From assembly GCA_019310965.1 (NCBI GenBank), contig JAFDDG010000059.1:1-41477 (forward strand): 41,477 nucleotides of DNA. The letters run 5' to 3'. The notes under the pieces were generated by a model that was not told the DNA's origin, did no database searches, and worked only from the letters and a program-made list of their open reading frames with translations. The DNA comes from Deltaproteobacteria bacterium (GTDB lineage: Bacteria > Myxococcota_A > UBA9160 > SMWR01). Below are positions 1 through 7,330 of the stretch, piece by piece (position 1 is the first letter of the stretch; every line of letters starts with the position of its first letter). Made by a program: the position numbers and the translations under genes.

Positions 1-216
1 GTCCTCAGCTTGCACGCCGTGCGCATGGCACAGCTCCATTCAGCGATCCACGCCGCGTTTCCGCCGCGCCGCAAGCGCCGCCAATCTCGTCGCCGGAGGC
101 AGTCCGCCAGCCACGGGCGGGCAGGCTGATCCGGGGGACACAGCCACGAGCAGATGCGCGCTGTCCGGGCGAAGCTCCGTCCGCCACGGGCATCCATGCA
201 GCTTCAGATAGCCGGC
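1..216. other. left edge, no supported gene
   Basis: All six frames were considered. A 62-codon open frame exists on the minus strand (193 to 5), but it is Arg/Ala/Gly-rich, has no ribosome site and resembles no family I know. I see no promoter, terminator or RNA gene. It may be the downstream flank of the PilJ-like operon. Confidence 0.5.
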
Positions 217-1196
217 TCAGCGAAGCGTGCCGGCGCTCGTCGTCTGCTCGACCGCAATGGAAAGACGCTGCATATCGCCCACCATCAGCTGCTGGATATT
301 GAGCGCCCGGCGTAGGTTCGCCTCTTCGGCGTGTCCCCTTTCGACCAGCTCGACCTCCCGCTCGAGCCGGCGCCAGGATTCCCGGATGTCATCGCGCATC
401 TGCACGATCTGGGCGCTCTGTGGGGTCTTTTCTGTGGGGTCTTTTCCGGATCCACGGCTTCGCTGATGACGGCCTTGGCGTCGACCAGCTCCGGCGAGCT
501 TCCCGTCTGAAAGAGCACCTCCACGAGAGCGGCGCGAGTCTGCGTCAGACGGGCCTTGTTGGCCTCGACATCCATGCCCGCGAACACCAGCACGGCCTCC
601 TTGACCAGCTTCTCTGCGCCGATCTCCTGGAGGCTCGAGGCCTTCCCCAGATCGCAACGCCGGTAGCCATCCACCTTGCAGCGGCCGATGTAGAGCCCGG
701 TCGCCTTGGCGACTTCCGCGTCGAGATCCACGGCCATGCGGTCGAAGTAGACGAGCAACAGCGGGTCTCCCCGATCGTTGCGAGGGTCGATGAACTCGCG
801 CGAGCGTCGCAGGTAATCGTACGGACTCGCGAGGGCCATCGTCTCCATGGGCGCCCAGGTCCTGGAGATGACGTGGAACTGCGCGTCGATTTCCGCACTC
901 GGCGGCGCGGGCACCCCGACCATGGGATTGCCGGCGCGCAGCATATCGAGGGCTTCGTTCATCTTCTTCACCGTCTCGAAGAGATCGAGCTTGTGCTGAT
1001 CCGCCAGGTGGAGCTGGTAGAGCAGGTTCTGCTTGCTGAGGCGCTGGGCGAGCATCCGCAGCCGACCCAGCTGCGTGAAGGCCGCGATGTATTCGTGATC
1101 CAGCAGCACGGCACGCGACGCTCCGGCCGGCACCAGCACGGCCGCCGCAGCGAGCAGCGCACCGCAGCGCATCAGGCGCCGGCAGCGACCGATCAC
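217..1196 (-). pseudogene. secreted PilJ-like sensor-domain protein, frameshifted
   Basis: Second gene of a tandem pair. It starts at a GTG (1196) overlapping the upstream paralogue's stop as GTGA, so translation is probably coupled. An N-terminal signal peptide (Leu/Ala-rich, ending near SRA) is followed by GRLRMLAQRLSKQNLLYQ, the kind of helix seen in PilJ/NarX-type N-terminal sensor domains. A second such module lies around EKLVKEAVLVFAGMDVEANK, after a CX7C pair shared with the paralogue. The frame opens cleanly to about 432, then shifts. The true C-terminus (IVQMRDDIRESWRRLE onward, stop at 217) is in another frame and matches the paralogue's end. Deleting one copy of a 14-bp tandem duplication restores one reading frame of 321 residues. 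No cytoplasmic signalling domain is present. As written the gene makes a truncated protein with a scrambled tail. It could be a real mutation, a switchable tract or an assembly error. Confidence 0.75.
418..445. repeat. exact 14-bp tandem duplication causing a frameshift
   Basis: The unit CTGTGGGGTCTTTT occurs at 418-431 and again at 432-445 with no mismatch. Fourteen is not a multiple of three, so the second copy shifts the minus-strand PilJ-like gene. With one copy the gene reads ...VDPEKTPQSAQIVQM... and continues to the conserved end. Confidence 0.9.
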
Positions 1197-2143
1197 AGCC
1201 GGCCCGTGCCACCCGCGCGGCGTACGGCAGAGAAACGCCGCACGGCGACGGAGAAGCGCGTCAGGTCGTCGAGGAAGAGCCGCTGCACCGCAAGCGTCTC
1301 GCCGACATCGAGCTGCTGACTCTGACCCGCGAGCACCACATCGACATCGCCGCTCAGGCGCTCCCAGTGGCCGCGAATACCGCGCCACAAACCTCCGACG
1401 ATGTCGCCGATCTTGCCTCGCTGCGAAGACATCGCGGACTGCACGGGCTCCTGTGCCTCCGCCGCTTCGAGCACGCGTCGCATGCTCTCGCGGCTCTCGC
1501 GCAGCCGCACGGTGTTCGCCTCCGCATCGAAGCCGGCGAAGACGAGCACCGCCTGCTTCACCAGGCGCTCGCTGAGCATCCCCGAGCGGGTTGCCTGGAC
1601 GACGCCGATGCAATCGGGAACACCCGATCTCTCACACACCCGCAGATAGCGTTGTTGCGCCATGGCCGCGCGTCGGTCGACGACTTCGGCCAGCTCGTCG
1701 AAGTGGCGGACCAGCAGCGGATCCATGCCACCTCCGTCCCCGGCTCCGCCCGAACTGAGGGCGTAGTCGAAGACACTCGCCATCGCGAGACGCCGCAGCG
1801 GCCCCCAGGCTCGGTCCAGCGAATCGATGGCAGCGCGCACCGCCCCCGTGGGCGGCGAGGGAATGCCCAGTGACGGGCTGCCTTTGCGCAGCGCCAGCAG
1901 CGCGGCATCCATCTCCTCGGCAGTGCGGATGAGATCGCGCTTGCGCAGCGCCGCGAGACGCAGCTGGTAGAGGAGATTCTGCTTGCTGAGACGCTGGGTG
2001 AGCGTGCGGACGCGGCTCAGCTGAATCTGGGCCCCGCCGTGCTCCCAGCGCTGGAGCGAGACGAAACCCGGGTCCGGGGCAGCGCCTACCGCCAACAGAG
2101 GCGCCACCAACAGTACGAGCGAAGTGAGACAACGCACGACCAT
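1193..2143 (-). CDS. secreted PilJ-like (type IV pili methyl-accepting N-terminal type) protein
   Basis: A 316-residue exported protein and first gene of the tandem pair. I chose ATG 2143 over ATG 2149 because GAGGA sits 6 nt upstream of it. Residues 1-22 are a signal peptide (LTSLVLLVAPLLAVGA). A first module at about 41-60 (QLSRVRTLTQRLSKQNLLYQ) and a second at about 187-230 (SGMLSERLVKQAVLVFAGFD) resemble the R-x-R-M-L-S-Q-R helix of PilJ/NarX sensor domains. C170 and C178 form a CX7C pair also found in the neighbour, which suggests a periplasmic disulfide. Unlike PilJ or NarX, the protein has no second transmembrane helix and no HAMP, kinase or methyl-accepting domain, so it would be a free sensor-like domain. 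Family assignment is by motif; ligand and partner are unknown. Confidence 0.65.
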   Translation of the reverse strand: MVVRCLTSLVLLVAPLLAVGAAPDPGFVSLQRWEHGGAQIQLSRVRTLTQRLSKQNLLYQLRLAALRKRDLIRTAEEMDAALLALRKGSPSLGIPSPPTGAVRAAIDSLDRAWGPLRRLAMASVFDYALSSGGAGDGGGMDPLLVRHFDELAEVVDRRAAMAQQRYLRVCERSGVPDCIGVVQATRSGMLSERLVKQAVLVFAGFDAEANTVRLRESRESMRRVLEAAEAQEPVQSAMSSQRGKIGDIVGGLWRGIRGHWERLSGDVDVVLAGQSQQLDVGETLAVQRLFLDDLTRFSVAVRRFSAVRRAGGTGRL

Positions 2144-2235
2144 GGCCATTCCTCGGCAACAATCTACACCTAAAGGGGTATATGTGCAGGCAGGAAAAGC
2201 CGTCACTGTGGCTGGCCAGAAAAACAGCAGCAGAA

Positions 2236-2790
2236 CTAGCTAGATGAGGCGCTGCGACCGGCTCGCCCCGAGTGCGCCGGGGCCAGCCGGTCGACCAGGG
2301 TTTCGAGAGCCGCCGCCAGTCCAGCACGCTGCTTCGCGTCGAGGCCGGCGAGCAACTCGTGCTGCGCCGCCACCTCGGCGCGCAGCATGGCCTCTGCCAG
2401 CGCGACCCCCTCCTCGCTGAGCACGACCCGCAGCTTGCGGCGATCGCTCGGGTGGGCGCGGCGCGTGACCAGGCCACGCGCCTCCAGGCGATCGACGGTG
2501 CGCGTCATGCCAGCGGCCGTCTGCTGGGTGATGCGCGCCAGGTCGCCGGGTGCATCGGCAATGCCCCCGCGCAGGATGCCCAGCACTGCCTGCTCGGAGC
2601 GGGTCAGCTCCATATCGGCGAGCAGGCGCTGGTAGAACGCGTGCAGCAGATTCGCGAGTGCCGCGACCTGCCCGAACAGCACCATCGGGCTCCAGTCGAC
2701 GCCGGGAAGCTCCCGGGCAACCGACTCACGCAGCGCCTCGAGCTGCTCTCCCAACTCGGCGGCGAATCCGGTCGTGTCGACCTCAGCCAT
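2236..2790 (-). CDS. MarR-family transcriptional regulator
   Basis: A 184-residue winged-helix regulator. The recognition region (LARITQQTAAGMTRTVDRLE) and the basic wing (RRAHPSDRRKLRVVLSEEG) are typical of MarR proteins, which bind palindromic operators as dimers and release them on binding small aromatic or lipophilic ligands. An upstream in-frame ATG at 2817 has no ribosome site and lies only about 9 nt from the likely transcription start. ATG 2790 has GGGG about 7 nt upstream and is preferred. The gene is divergent from the SDR-ALDH operon, and the two promoters overlap, so it probably represses itself and that operon. The C-terminal tail is Ala/Ser/Arg-rich and likely disordered. Confidence 0.9.
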   Translation of the reverse strand: MAEVDTTGFAAELGEQLEALRESVARELPGVDWSPMVLFGQVAALANLLHAFYQRLLADMELTRSEQAVLGILRGGIADAPGDLARITQQTAAGMTRTVDRLEARGLVTRRAHPSDRRKLRVVLSEEGVALAEAMLRAEVAAQHELLAGLDAKQRAGLAAALETLVDRLAPAHSGRAGRSASSS

Positions 2791-2821
2791 GCGAGCCCCC
2801 GACGCCAGGCCGGACATTTAG

Positions 2822-2851
2822 TTGACCACGCAATTATAAGCAAGATAAGAT
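2822..2851 (+). promoter_or_regulatory. sigma70-type promoter for the SDR-ALDH operon
   Basis: TTGACC (2822-2827), an 18-nt spacer and TAAGAT (2846-2851) face the SDR gene. The elements interleave with those of the opposing MarR promoter, so one bound regulator could block both. The leader would be about 55 nt. Confidence 0.5.
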
Positions 2852-2861
2852 TACTCGTCAC
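2833..2861 (-). promoter_or_regulatory. sigma70-type promoter for the MarR gene
   Basis: On the minus strand, GTGACG (2861-2856, 4 of 6 to TTGACA) is followed by 17 nt and a perfect TATAAT (2838-2833). Predicted transcription starts near 2826, leaving a leader of roughly 36 nt to ATG 2790. It lies in a short AT-rich pocket in otherwise GC-rich DNA. Confidence 0.6.
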
Positions 2862-2912
2862 AGCCCCGCAGCTGGCAGGATCAGGGGCACACCCGAACGA
2901 GGAGAGTCAGCC

Positions 2913-3671
2913 ATGAGCTTCCCCGGCATCGAAGGCAAGGTTGCGATCGTCACCGGCGCAGGTGGCGGAATCGGAGAGGGCTACGCCAAGGCGCTGGCCG
3001 CAGAGGGCGCCAAGGTGATCGTCGCCGAAATCGACAAGGCGAAGGGGGAGGCCTCGGCCGCGGCCATTCGCAACGGCGGTGGCGAGGCCAGCTTCGTCGA
3101 GGTGGACATCGGTTCCGAGCAGTCGACCCTCGCCATGGCCGAGCACGCAATCGAGACCTACGGCGGCATCGACTTCCTGGTGAACAACGCGGCGCTCTTC
3201 GCCGACATGAAGAACGAGTCGATGCTGAGCGTCGACTGGGACTACTACAAGCACTTCATGAACATCAACATGGACGGCGCGCTGCTATGCGCGCGCGCGT
3301 GCGTCCATTCGATGAAAGAGCGTGGCGGTGGCGCGATCGTGAACCAGTCGTCGACGGCTGCCTGGATGGGTGTCGGGTACTACGGTCTCGCCAAGCTCGC
3401 GCTCAACGGGCTCACGCATTGCCTCACGCGGGAGCTCGGCCCGGCGAACATTCGCGTGAACGCGATCGCACCCGGGCCGACGGACACGGAGGCGCTGGGT
3501 GCACAGGTGCCCGACGCCTACCGCGACCAGCTGGTGGCGTCGATCCCCCTCTCGCGCCTCGGCACTCCGGCCGACATGGCCGGCGCCTGCCTCTTCCTGC
3601 TCTCCGATGCCGCGGCGTGGGTGACCGGACAGATCTTCGCCGTCGACGGCGGACAGATCGTGCGCGCCTAG
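2913..3671 (+). CDS. SDR-family NAD(P)-dependent oxidoreductase
   Basis: A 252-residue classical short-chain dehydrogenase that interconverts a hydroxyl and a keto group with NAD(P)(H). It has the cofactor loop TGAGGGIG (14-21), NNAA (91-94), the structural Asn N119, and the catalytic S147, Y157 and K161. The end VTGQIFAVDGGQ is typical of the family. D41 after the second strand (VIVAEID) favours NAD over NADP. GAGGAG lies before ATG 2913. It is the first gene of a two-gene operon, with the aldehyde dehydrogenase starting 19 nt downstream, so an alcohol-aldehyde-acid oxidation step under MarR control is likely. The substrate is not readable from the sequence. Confidence 0.93.
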   Translation: MSFPGIEGKVAIVTGAGGGIGEGYAKALAAEGAKVIVAEIDKAKGEASAAAIRNGGGEASFVEVDIGSEQSTLAMAEHAIETYGGIDFLVNNAALFADMKNESMLSVDWDYYKHFMNINMDGALLCARACVHSMKERGGGAIVNQSSTAAWMGVGYYGLAKLALNGLTHCLTRELGPANIRVNAIAPGPTDTEALGAQVPDAYRDQLVASIPLSRLGTPADMAGACLFLLSDAAAWVTGQIFAVDGGQIVRA

Positions 3672-3690
3672 CGCTCAGGAGTACTTCGAT

Positions 3691-5073
3691 ATGGCCCTTC
3701 CCGACCTCGCACCCGAGACCCGCTGCTACATCGACGGCAAGCTCGTCGAAGACATGGAGCGGGCCTTGGCCGCTGCCCGTCGCGCTTTCGACGAGACGGG
3801 CTGGTCGAACGACCACGCCTTGCGGGCGCGCTGCGTGCGGCAACTCTACGAGGGGCTGCTGGAAGACAAGGAGCAGCTGCGTTCGATCGTCGTCCGCGAG
3901 GCAGGCGCACCGCTCTCGCTGACCAGCTACATGCACGTCGACGATCCGATCGAGATGATGGCCTACTGGGCGGACAAGCCCGAGAGCTACGAGTGGGAGC
4001 GGGAGCTCTCGGACACGAACTTCCTGGGCAACGACATGAATCGCATCATGCGCAAGGAGCCGATCGGCGTGGTCGGCGCGATCACGCCCTGGAACGTGCC
4101 GCTGCTGCTCAATATCACGAAGATCGGCCCGTCGCTGGCGTCGGGCTGCACCCTCGTGTTGAAGCCGGCTCCGGACACGCCGTGGAGCGCCACTCACATC
4201 GGAAAGATAGCCGCCGAGAAGACAGATCTGCCGCCGGGCGTGCTCAACATCGTCTCCTCGTCGGACCATCTCACTGGAGAGGTGCTCACCCGAGACCCGC
4301 GGGTCGACATGGTGACCTTCACCGGCTCGACGGCTACCGGGCGGCACGTCATGGAGTGCGGCGCAGCGACGCTGAAGAAGGTCTTTCTCGAACTCGGCGG
4401 CAAGAGCGCGGCGATCATTCTCGACGACGCCGACTTTGCAGCTGTGCTCCCGATGGGTGCCATGAGCTGCGTGCACGGCGGCCAGGGCTGCGCCATCACG
4501 ACGCGCTGGCTGCTGCCGCGCTCGCGCTATGCCGAAGGCGTCGAGATCCTGAAGGCGGCGTTCGAGAACTGGAGCTACGGCGATCCGGAGGACCCCGCCA
4601 ACCTGCAGGGCCCGCAGATCTCGCAGCGCCAGCAGGAGCGGGTGCTTTCGTACATCGAGAAGGGGAAGGCCGAGGGCGCGCGCTGTCTGGTGGGCGGCGG
4701 CAAGCCCGACCGCAAGGGCTTCTTCATCGAGCCGACGCTCTTCGTCGACGTCGACCCCAAGGCGACGATCGCCCAGGAGGAGATCTTCGGCCCGGTGGTC
4801 GTGGTGATCCCCTACGACGACGACGACGACGCGGTGCGCATCGCCAACGACTCGATCTACGGGCTCTCCGGCTCGATTCAGTCGGCGAGCAACGAGCGAG
4901 CCCTCGCCGTCGGGCGCCGCATCCGAACGGGCACCATGAGCCTCAACGGCGGTCAGTGGTTCAACGTCGACTCACCCTTCGGCGGCTACAAGCAGAGCGG
5001 CATCGGAAGGGAGAACGGGGCCGAGGGCTTCGAGGGACACCTCGAAACCAAGATGATGGCACTGCCGCGTTAG
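3691..5073 (+). CDS. aldehyde dehydrogenase, N-terminally shortened
   Basis: A 460-residue NAD(P)-dependent aldehyde dehydrogenase that oxidises an aldehyde to the acid. It shows TPWN (132-135), the cofactor lysine K158, FTGS (210-213), general base E234 in ELGGK and nucleophile C267 in GGQGC, then EEIFGPV and the PFGGYKQSGIGRE end. The family is usually about 480-500 residues. Here YIDGKLVE (13-20) runs straight into DMERALAAARRAF (21-33), where relatives have roughly 30 more residues (the INPATGE-type strand region). The missing part looks like an in-frame deletion near 3748-3752. It affects the edge of the cofactor domain, not the catalytic residues, so activity cannot be judged from sequence. 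AGGAG precedes the ATG. It is convergent with the LLM gene, 7 nt away. Confidence 0.9.
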   Translation: MALPDLAPETRCYIDGKLVEDMERALAAARRAFDETGWSNDHALRARCVRQLYEGLLEDKEQLRSIVVREAGAPLSLTSYMHVDDPIEMMAYWADKPESYEWERELSDTNFLGNDMNRIMRKEPIGVVGAITPWNVPLLLNITKIGPSLASGCTLVLKPAPDTPWSATHIGKIAAEKTDLPPGVLNIVSSSDHLTGEVLTRDPRVDMVTFTGSTATGRHVMECGAATLKKVFLELGGKSAAIILDDADFAAVLPMGAMSCVHGGQGCAITTRWLLPRSRYAEGVEILKAAFENWSYGDPEDPANLQGPQISQRQQERVLSYIEKGKAEGARCLVGGGKPDRKGFFIEPTLFVDVDPKATIAQEEIFGPVVVVIPYDDDDDAVRIANDSIYGLSGSIQSASNERALAVGRRIRTGTMSLNGGQWFNVDSPFGGYKQSGIGRENGAEGFEGHLETKMMALPR

Positions 5074-5080
5074 GGCAGGT

Positions 5081-6094
5081 TCAGCCGCGTTTCAAATCCG
5101 CAACCACATCGGCCCAGTGGGTGGGATCCGGCGCACGGTTGTGAGTGAGGCTCACTCCGTCGGCAACCCCCTCGAAACGCGCTGTGAGCTTGGCCGCGAT
5201 CTCGTTGCGCGGGCCGACCACCGCGATCGCCTCCAGCACTTCGTCGCTGATGAGCTCGGTCATCTCGTCCCACTTACCCTGCTTCGACATGCGATTCAGC
5301 TCGAAATGCAGATCTCCCCAGCCTTCACAGTCCAGCGTGGGCTTGTAGGCAGGCGTCGAACCGTAGAAGGCGAGCTGCTTGCGCGCCGCGAGCTTGACTC
5401 GCTCGAATTCCTGCTCCGTGTCGGCGGTCACGGTGAGTGTCGACCAGATCACATCCAGGTCCTTGCGCGTGCGCCCACTCTTCGTGAGGCCCGCGTCCAA
5501 GGCCGGCAACATATTCTCGAGCAGCGACTTGCGGGTGTTGAAGGGATGTCCGAAAAAGCCGTCCGCCACCTCGCCGGCCACCCGGGTCATCAGTGGACCG
5601 AAGCCGCCCGTGTAGATCGGCGGCGGTCCGAACGGATGCGGCCCCGGGTCGAACGCCGGAATCATCAACGTGTGTCGATAGAACTCGCCTTCGAAGGCGA
5701 GCTCGGCATGGCCTTCCCAGCGCGCGAAGATCGCCTTGATCGCCAACACGATCTCGCGCATGCGCGCCGCGGGCTTCGACCAGGGCATGCTGAAGCGGCG
5801 CTGGATGTGCGGGCGCACCTGCGAGCCCAGCCCCAGGATGAAACGTCCCTCACTGATGGACTGCACGCCGTAGGCCAGGTTGGCCAGATTCATCGGGTTG
5901 CGGGCAAAGGCGATGGTGAGCGCGGTGCCGAGAATCAGATGCTCCGTATTCTCGGCTGCGAGTACCAAAGGCAGGAAGGGGTCATGCTTCGCCTCGAAGC
6001 TGAAGGCGCCGTCGTACCCGATCTCCTCGAGGCGCCGAAACGCGGTGCGCGCATCACGCGGATCCTCGAGGGGCGCAGTGGTGTAGACCTTCAT
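5081..6094 (-). CDS. LLM-class flavin/F420-dependent oxidoreductase (TIGR03617-like)
   Basis: A 337-residue TIM-barrel oxidoreductase of the luciferase-like superfamily. Diagnostic stretches are FSFEAKHDPFLPLVLAAE, the conserved barrel segment SEGRFILGLGSQVRPHI and the FYGSTPAY segment. The pattern fits the F420-dependent branch best known from actinobacteria, but F420 versus FMN cannot be decided here. A same-length paralogue lies at 24068-25081 and shares long blocks (ARNPM, GRFILGLG, RPHI, WSKPAARMRE, NPFG-type turn). ATG 6094 has GGAG upstream. It converges with the aldehyde dehydrogenase. A 13-bp palindrome lies about 65 nt upstream of the start. Confidence 0.88.
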   Translation of the reverse strand: MKVYTTAPLEDPRDARTAFRRLEEIGYDGAFSFEAKHDPFLPLVLAAENTEHLILGTALTIAFARNPMNLANLAYGVQSISEGRFILGLGSQVRPHIQRRFSMPWSKPAARMREIVLAIKAIFARWEGHAELAFEGEFYRHTLMIPAFDPGPHPFGPPPIYTGGFGPLMTRVAGEVADGFFGHPFNTRKSLLENMLPALDAGLTKSGRTRKDLDVIWSTLTVTADTEQEFERVKLAARKQLAFYGSTPAYKPTLDCEGWGDLHFELNRMSKQGKWDEMTELISDEVLEAIAVVGPRNEIAAKLTARFEGVADGVSLTHNRAPDPTHWADVVADLKRG

Positions 6095-6159
6095 TCCCTT
6101 GCTCTCCGAGGCGGCGAAGCAGCCGACGGCGCGATCTCGCCGGAAGCCTCCCGGTTGCA

Positions 6160-6172
6160 GAAGACTGTCTTC
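6160..6172. promoter_or_regulatory. 13-bp palindrome upstream of the LLM gene, possible operator
   Basis: GAAGAC-T-GTCTTC is a perfect inverted repeat centred in the 145-nt gap between the LLM start (6094) and the MscS stop (6240). The position suits a repressor or activator site for the LLM gene. No regulator gene is adjacent. Confidence 0.3.
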
Positions 6173-6239
6173 GGAACGTACGCCTTCGCATCGGCCCCGA
6201 CAACGCCGCTGGCGCGCCCGATGCGCTCGAGCCCCGCGG

Positions 6240-7310
6240 TTACCCGAGCAACTCGCGATCTTCCAGCGCGAGCTTCACGCGCTCCAGGCGCCGACGCGCC
6301 CGCACGATCTGCTCGGCAAAGCTGATTTCGCCAGGCGGCTCTTCACCGGCGCGCTCGCAACGCTCGAGCTCCTCGATGGCACCCTCGAGACGGCGCTCGA
6401 ACTCCTCGAGCCGTTCGCGAAGCGCCGCAGAGCTCGCCTTATCGAAGACCTCGGCCGGCGCCTCGTCTCGCACCGGGGCAGCAGCCGGCACCGATGCCGG
6501 CGGCTGCGGGGCGAATGTACGACTCGCCGGATAGTCGCGCTGATTGATGAATGCCGGAGAGACGATCTCTATGCCCGCATCGTGCAGCACGTCGAGGATC
6601 TGGGCGTTTACCCGCGAGCGAGTGGCCAGCAGCTTCTCCACCTCTCGCAGCAGTCCAGCCACCTGGTAGGTCACCGAGTGGTCGCCGAGCTCGAGCACGC
6701 GCGCAAAGGGCTCCTCGAGACCGGCCTGTTCAGCGGCGGCACAGAGGTGCTGCTCGACATCACGCCGCGGCACCTCGTACCCAAGCGATATCTTCGCCTC
6801 GACAACAGCACCGGTCGCGTTGACCACGCGCACAGGATTGTTGACCAGGAAGGTGTTGGGCAGCGTGGTGAACTGTCGCAGGGGCGTCTGGATCTCGACG
6901 TGGAAGAGACCGCGCTCCGAGACGCGGCCAAACTCCTGCGCCACCTCGATGAAATCTCCGAGGCGGAAGTTCTGGACTGCGCGCAGCATGAGCCCGGACA
7001 TGATGTTGCCGAGCAGATTCGTCGACGAGAGTGCAATCGCGCCGCTGAGCAGGAGCCCCAGCAGACTCAGCAGCTGGCCCTGGCGCGTGGTGTCGAGCGG
7101 CAACGCCAGGATGATGGCGATCAAACCGACGACGCTGAGCGCCAACATCACCAGCTGACGACCCATCTGTCCCTCTGGCTCGCGGGCCTTCGCCCGGCCG
7201 AGCAGCAGACGATTCGCCAGCGCCAGCGCGATTCCGACGCTGAGCAACGTCACCACCGTGGGCAGCAGCGTGAGCGCGAAATCCTGCATTGCCTCGGGAT
7301 CGATCTGCAC
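6240..7310 (-). CDS. MscS-family mechanosensitive channel
   Basis: A 356-residue inner-membrane channel protein. Three hydrophobic segments occur in the first third (about 10-35, 52-72, 80-110). The pore helix and beta-domain start are typical of MscS: SGAIALSSTNLLGNIMSG then FRLGDFIEV. After the soluble domain comes a Pro/Ala linker (PQPPASVPAAAP) and a charged C-terminal helix (ALRERLEEFERRLEGAIEELE), likely a coiled coil that extends the heptameric cage. The start is GTG 7310 with GGAGGGG 5 nt upstream. It is the last gene of a DUF4870, metallo-hydrolase, MscS operon with a 20-nt gap. It would release solutes on osmotic downshock. Confidence 0.9.
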   Translation of the reverse strand: MQIDPEAMQDFALTLLPTVVTLLSVGIALALANRLLLGRAKAREPEGQMGRQLVMLALSVVGLIAIILALPLDTTRQGQLLSLLGLLLSGAIALSSTNLLGNIMSGLMLRAVQNFRLGDFIEVAQEFGRVSERGLFHVEIQTPLRQFTTLPNTFLVNNPVRVVNATGAVVEAKISLGYEVPRRDVEQHLCAAAEQAGLEEPFARVLELGDHSVTYQVAGLLREVEKLLATRSRVNAQILDVLHDAGIEIVSPAFINQRDYPASRTFAPQPPASVPAAAPVRDEAPAEVFDKASSAALRERLEEFERRLEGAIEELERCERAGEEPPGEISFAEQIVRARRRLERVKLALEDRELLG

Positions 7311-7330
7311 GTGGCCCCTCCGGCGCCGGG

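Noticed and set aside
418..445. programmed ribosomal frameshift in the PilJ-like gene
   Set aside because: No slippery heptamer with a downstream structure was seen, and the exact 14-bp duplication explains the shift fully.
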